From contig PMNO01000530.1 of NCBI GenBank assembly GCA_003161835.1, positions 215-8,489 on the forward strand: a DNA stretch of 8,275 bases, read 5' to 3'. The position numbers and the translations under genes were made by a program. Source of the stretch: Myxococcales bacterium. GTDB taxonomy: Bacteria > Myxococcota_A > Polyangia > Fen-1088. The notes beneath the pieces are model-generated. The model had not been told where the DNA came from, ran no database searches, and saw only the letters and a program-made list of their open reading frames with translations. This document shows positions 5,941 through 8,275 of this stretch, one piece after another (the stretch's first letter is position 1; each line of letters starts with the position of its first letter).

Positions 5941-6675
5941 ATGGCTAGGATATTGGTCGTAGAGGATGAGCCCGACCTTCGACAAGTGCTGGCGTACAAC
6001 CTGCGCGACGCTGGCCACGATGTCGTGTTGGCCTCGGAGGGACGCAAGGGAATCGCGCTGGCGAACGAGCATCCCCCCGAACTGGTCCTGCTGGACCTGA
6101 TGTTGCCCGATATTTCCGGTCTGGAGGTGTGCCGCGCCTTGAAGGGCGCGGAGCGCACGCGTGATGTTCCCGTGATCATGGTGACCGCTCGCGGCGAGGA
6201 GATCGACCGCGTGGTGGGCTTTGAATTGGGAGCGGACGATTACGTGGTCAAGCCGTTCAGCATTCGGGAATTGCTGCTGCGCCTGCGGGCGGTGTTGCGT
6301 CGCGGAGCGACACCCCCGGAGGAATCCGCGTCGACGGCGCCGACGCAGGTTCACTTCGGACGCTTGACCATTGACGCCGGCGCCCACCGGATCTGGGTTG
6401 ACGGAGTCGAGGTCGCGCTGACGCCGCTCGAGTTCAAGCTCCTGTGCACCCTGCATGAGCGACGCAATCGCGTGCAGTCGCGTGGGGTCCTGCTGGACGA
6501 TGTGTGGGGTGCGAGCCAGGAGAACATGACGCGCACGATAGATACACACGTCAAGCGGCTGCGAGAGAAGCTGGGCATCCACGTGGGCCAGTACGTCGAG
6601 ACCGTGCGCGGGGTGGGGTATCGTTTCGTGGGTCGCCCGCCCGAGGCCGAGGCCGAGCCGGGGGAGACGCGATGA
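5941..6675 (+). CDS. phoB: PhoB-like response regulator (OmpR family)
   Basis: The product has 244 residues, close to the usual 230-odd of PhoB. Residues 1-120 are a receiver domain with the acidic pair E8/D9, phosphoacceptor D52 in LLDLMLP, T82, Y101 and K104 before P-F-S. Residues about 138-230 are an OmpR-type winged helix with L-T-P-L-E-F-K-L-L, the recognition-helix segment R-T-I-D-T-H-V-K-R-L-R-E-K-L-G (198-212) and the terminal V-R-G-V-G-Y-R-F. The full set of catalytic residues predicts a functional, phosphorylation-controlled DNA-binding regulator. The start at 5941 matches the family N-terminus MARILVVEDE; an in-frame GTG upstream would only add an atypical extension. The kinase gene begins inside its stop codon. 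PhoB, the phosphate-starvation regulator, is the best family fit, but OmpR-family members are hard to separate without a tree. Confidence 0.92.
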   Translation: MARILVVEDEPDLRQVLAYNLRDAGHDVVLASEGRKGIALANEHPPELVLLDLMLPDISGLEVCRALKGAERTRDVPVIMVTARGEEIDRVVGFELGADDYVVKPFSIRELLLRLRAVLRRGATPPEESASTAPTQVHFGRLTIDAGAHRIWVDGVEVALTPLEFKLLCTLHERRNRVQSRGVLLDDVWGASQENMTRTIDTHVKRLREKLGIHVGQYVETVRGVGYRFVGRPPEAEAEPGETR

Positions 6676-8275
6676 AGCTGGACATCAGGACCAAGCTGGT
6701 CCTGGTGTCGCTGGGGTTGATCGCCGTTTCAATCCTCGTTCTCGAAACCTATCTGCGTCCGCTGATCCAGCAGGAGATCGTCGATACCCTGCGCACCGAT
6801 CTGTTCGCGCGGCTGTCGCTCATCGAGCGCGAGGCCGCCGCCCACGCAACTGGCTCGCGGGCCAATGAGTGGGCTGCGCTGGCCGATGATCTGGGCGTGC
6901 GCGCCGGATTGCGCGTGACGTTCATCGCCACGGACGGCACCGTGCTTGGTGACTCGGAGGTCCCCGCGTCCGCGTTGCCCACCTTGGAGAATCACGCAGG
7001 TCGGCCGGAGGTCGCGGCCGCGCTGCGCGGCGAGCGCGGGTTCTCGACTCGCAACAGCGCGACCGTCGGACGGCGTCTGATATACGCGGCCATTCCCGTC
7101 CGATCCGACGGGCGGATCGTCGTGGTTGCGCGGGTGGCATCGCCGATGGAACAGCTGGAACGGGGCCTGTCGCGGCTGCGGCGGATGTCGATCGTCGCCG
7201 CGGGCCTGGCTCTGGCGGTGGCTGTTCTCATGTCGACGGCCGCGGCACATCTGATGTCGCGCGCACTGCGTGAAATCACGGACGCCGCGCGGCGCATGTC
7301 CGAGGGGGACCTGACCGTCAGAACCCGCGTGGGGGGTGTGGACGAAATCGGTCAACTGGGCCGTGCGCTGGACGGCCTCGCCGAGAATCTGTCCGCGACG
7401 CTGGCCGCCCTGCGCGGTGAGCGAGATCTGTTCGGGCGCATGCTGGAGTCCATGCAGGAGGGGGTGTTGGTGTTGAACCGCGATTTGCGGGTCCTCCTGG
7501 TCAATCCGGCGCTCCGCGACATGCTGTTGCTGGGTGGTGACATTGTCGGTCGAATGCCAATCGAGACCATTCGCAACACCGAGCTTCAGGCGGTCTTGGA
7601 CGGCGCGGCGGCCTCCGGCGAGCCGGCCTCAGGCGAGGTCGAGATCGCGGGCTTACGGCCCCGAAGGTTCATGGTCCACGCGACCCCCCTGACCGGCGAG
7701 CCCCGCGGTCTGGTGGCCGTCTTCGTGGACGTCACCGAGATTCGCCGCCTCGAAAGCATGCGCAAGGACTTTGTAGCCAATGTCTCGCACGAACTGCGAA
7801 CGCCCATCACGGCGGTGCGCTCGGCCGCGGAGACCGCGCGCCGCACGATCGAAAAGGATCCCGAGGCGGCACTGCGGTTCGTGGACATGATCGAGCGCAA
7901 TGCCCACCGCCTGCAAGAATTGGTGGAGGACTTGCTGGAGTTGTCGCGCATCGAATCGAAGCAGGTCCGCCTGCAGACCGAGCCGGTCGACATCGCGCCC
8001 GTCGCGGAGCAGGTGCTGGCGGTGTTTCGCGAAGCCGTCGATCGGCGCAAATTGAAGACGGTCATCGCGGTGCCGACGTTCCCGCGGCCGGCCCGCGCCG
8101 ATCGGCGGGCGATCGAACAGGTCCTGACGAATTTGATCGAGAACGCCGTGAAGTACTGCCGGGAAGGCGCGACGGTGACGGTCCGGATCGCGGAAGCCGA
8201 GGGGATCGCGCAGAACGGTGCGCAGACGTCTCGGACGATCCGTGTATCAATCGAGGATACCGGACCCGGCATCGA
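6672..8275 (+). CDS. phoR: PhoR-like sensor histidine kinase, 3'-truncated by the window edge
   Basis: The ATG overlaps the regulator's TGA (ATGA, 6672-6675) and GGGGGAG (6660-6666) lies just before it, so the two are translationally coupled. The 534 visible residues show a membrane segment (about 8-26), an extracytoplasmic sensor region (about 30-170), a second membrane segment (about 172-195), HAMP (about 196-245, with E-G-D-L-T and D-E-I-G-Q-L), and PAS (about 253-358, starting M-L-E-S-M-Q-E-G-V). HisKA carries His373 in V-S-H-E-L-R-T-P-I. The HATPase domain shows N-box N491 in N-L-I-E-N-A-V-K-Y and the G1 box D-T-G-P-G-I beginning at Asp529. The last catalytic elements lie beyond the window. 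The kinase should autophosphorylate at His373 and pass the phosphate to Asp52 of the neighbouring regulator. The domain order matches PhoR of phosphate sensing. The actual signal is not shown by the sequence. Confidence 0.9.
   Translation, partial: MKLDIRTKLVLVSLGLIAVSILVLETYLRPLIQQEIVDTLRTDLFARLSLIEREAAAHATGSRANEWAALADDLGVRAGLRVTFIATDGTVLGDSEVPASALPTLENHAGRPEVAAALRGERGFSTRNSATVGRRLIYAAIPVRSDGRIVVVARVASPMEQLERGLSRLRRMSIVAAGLALAVAVLMSTAAAHLMSRALREITDAARRMSEGDLTVRTRVGGVDEIGQLGRALDGLAENLSATLAALRGERDLFGRMLESMQEGVLVLNRDLRVLLVNPALRDMLLLGGDIVGRMPIETIRNTELQAVLDGAAASGEPASGEVEIAGLRPRRFMVHATPLTGEPRGLVAVFVDVTEIRRLESMRKDFVANVSHELRTPITAVRSAAETARRTIEKDPEAALRFVDMIERNAHRLQELVEDLLELSRIESKQVRLQTEPVDIAPVAEQVLAVFREAVDRRKLKTVIAVPTFPRPARADRRAIEQVLTNLIENAVKYCREGATVTVRIAEAEGIAQNGAQTSRTIRVSIEDTGPGI

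Overview
This GC-rich window is chromosomal DNA that looks like a myxobacterium (Myxococcota, possibly the Sorangium/Polyangium side). The evidence is family-level: large secreted proteins with tandem Cys-rich repeats, a long Gly/Thr/Ala linker behind a lipoprotein-like leader, abundant CCG/GCG codons, and a sigma-54-type promoter candidate. Species cannot be named from the sequence. Every gene that can be supported lies on the + strand.

Left half, secreted proteins (1-4632). The window opens inside a Cys-rich repeat protein (protein A, 1-867), which is followed by a very strong, probably bidirectional, intrinsic terminator (914-959). After a 200-base regulatory region with a well-spaced sigma-54 promoter candidate comes a 645-residue exported protein whose N-terminal part resembles the phosphate-binding protein PstS (1162-3099). 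Twenty-four bases later, behind its own ribosome binding site, is a second Cys-rich protein (protein B, 3124-4632). B is a paralogue of A: same 55-residue repeat, same roughly 130-residue C-terminal domain. The arrangement reads as a two-gene cassette (PstS-like protein plus Cys-rich surface protein). Protein A is probably the tail of a preceding copy of that cassette.

Right half, signalling (4633-8275). A U-tract-free hairpin closes the cassette. A TPR-type protein with an export signal and a C-terminal membrane anchor follows (4824-5873). Then come a PhoB-like OmpR-family response regulator (5941-6675) and, overlapping it by 4 bases, a PhoR-like sensor kinase with two membrane segments, HAMP, PAS, HisKA and the start of the ATPase domain. 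The kinase runs off the window end.

How it may fit together (inference): a phosphate-type two-component system sits beside exported PstS-like and Cys-rich proteins, with no ABC permease in view. This suggests a phosphate-linked or otherwise ligand-binding cell-surface module. No clear Pho box was found, so regulation of the cassette by this PhoBR pair is not shown by the sequence.
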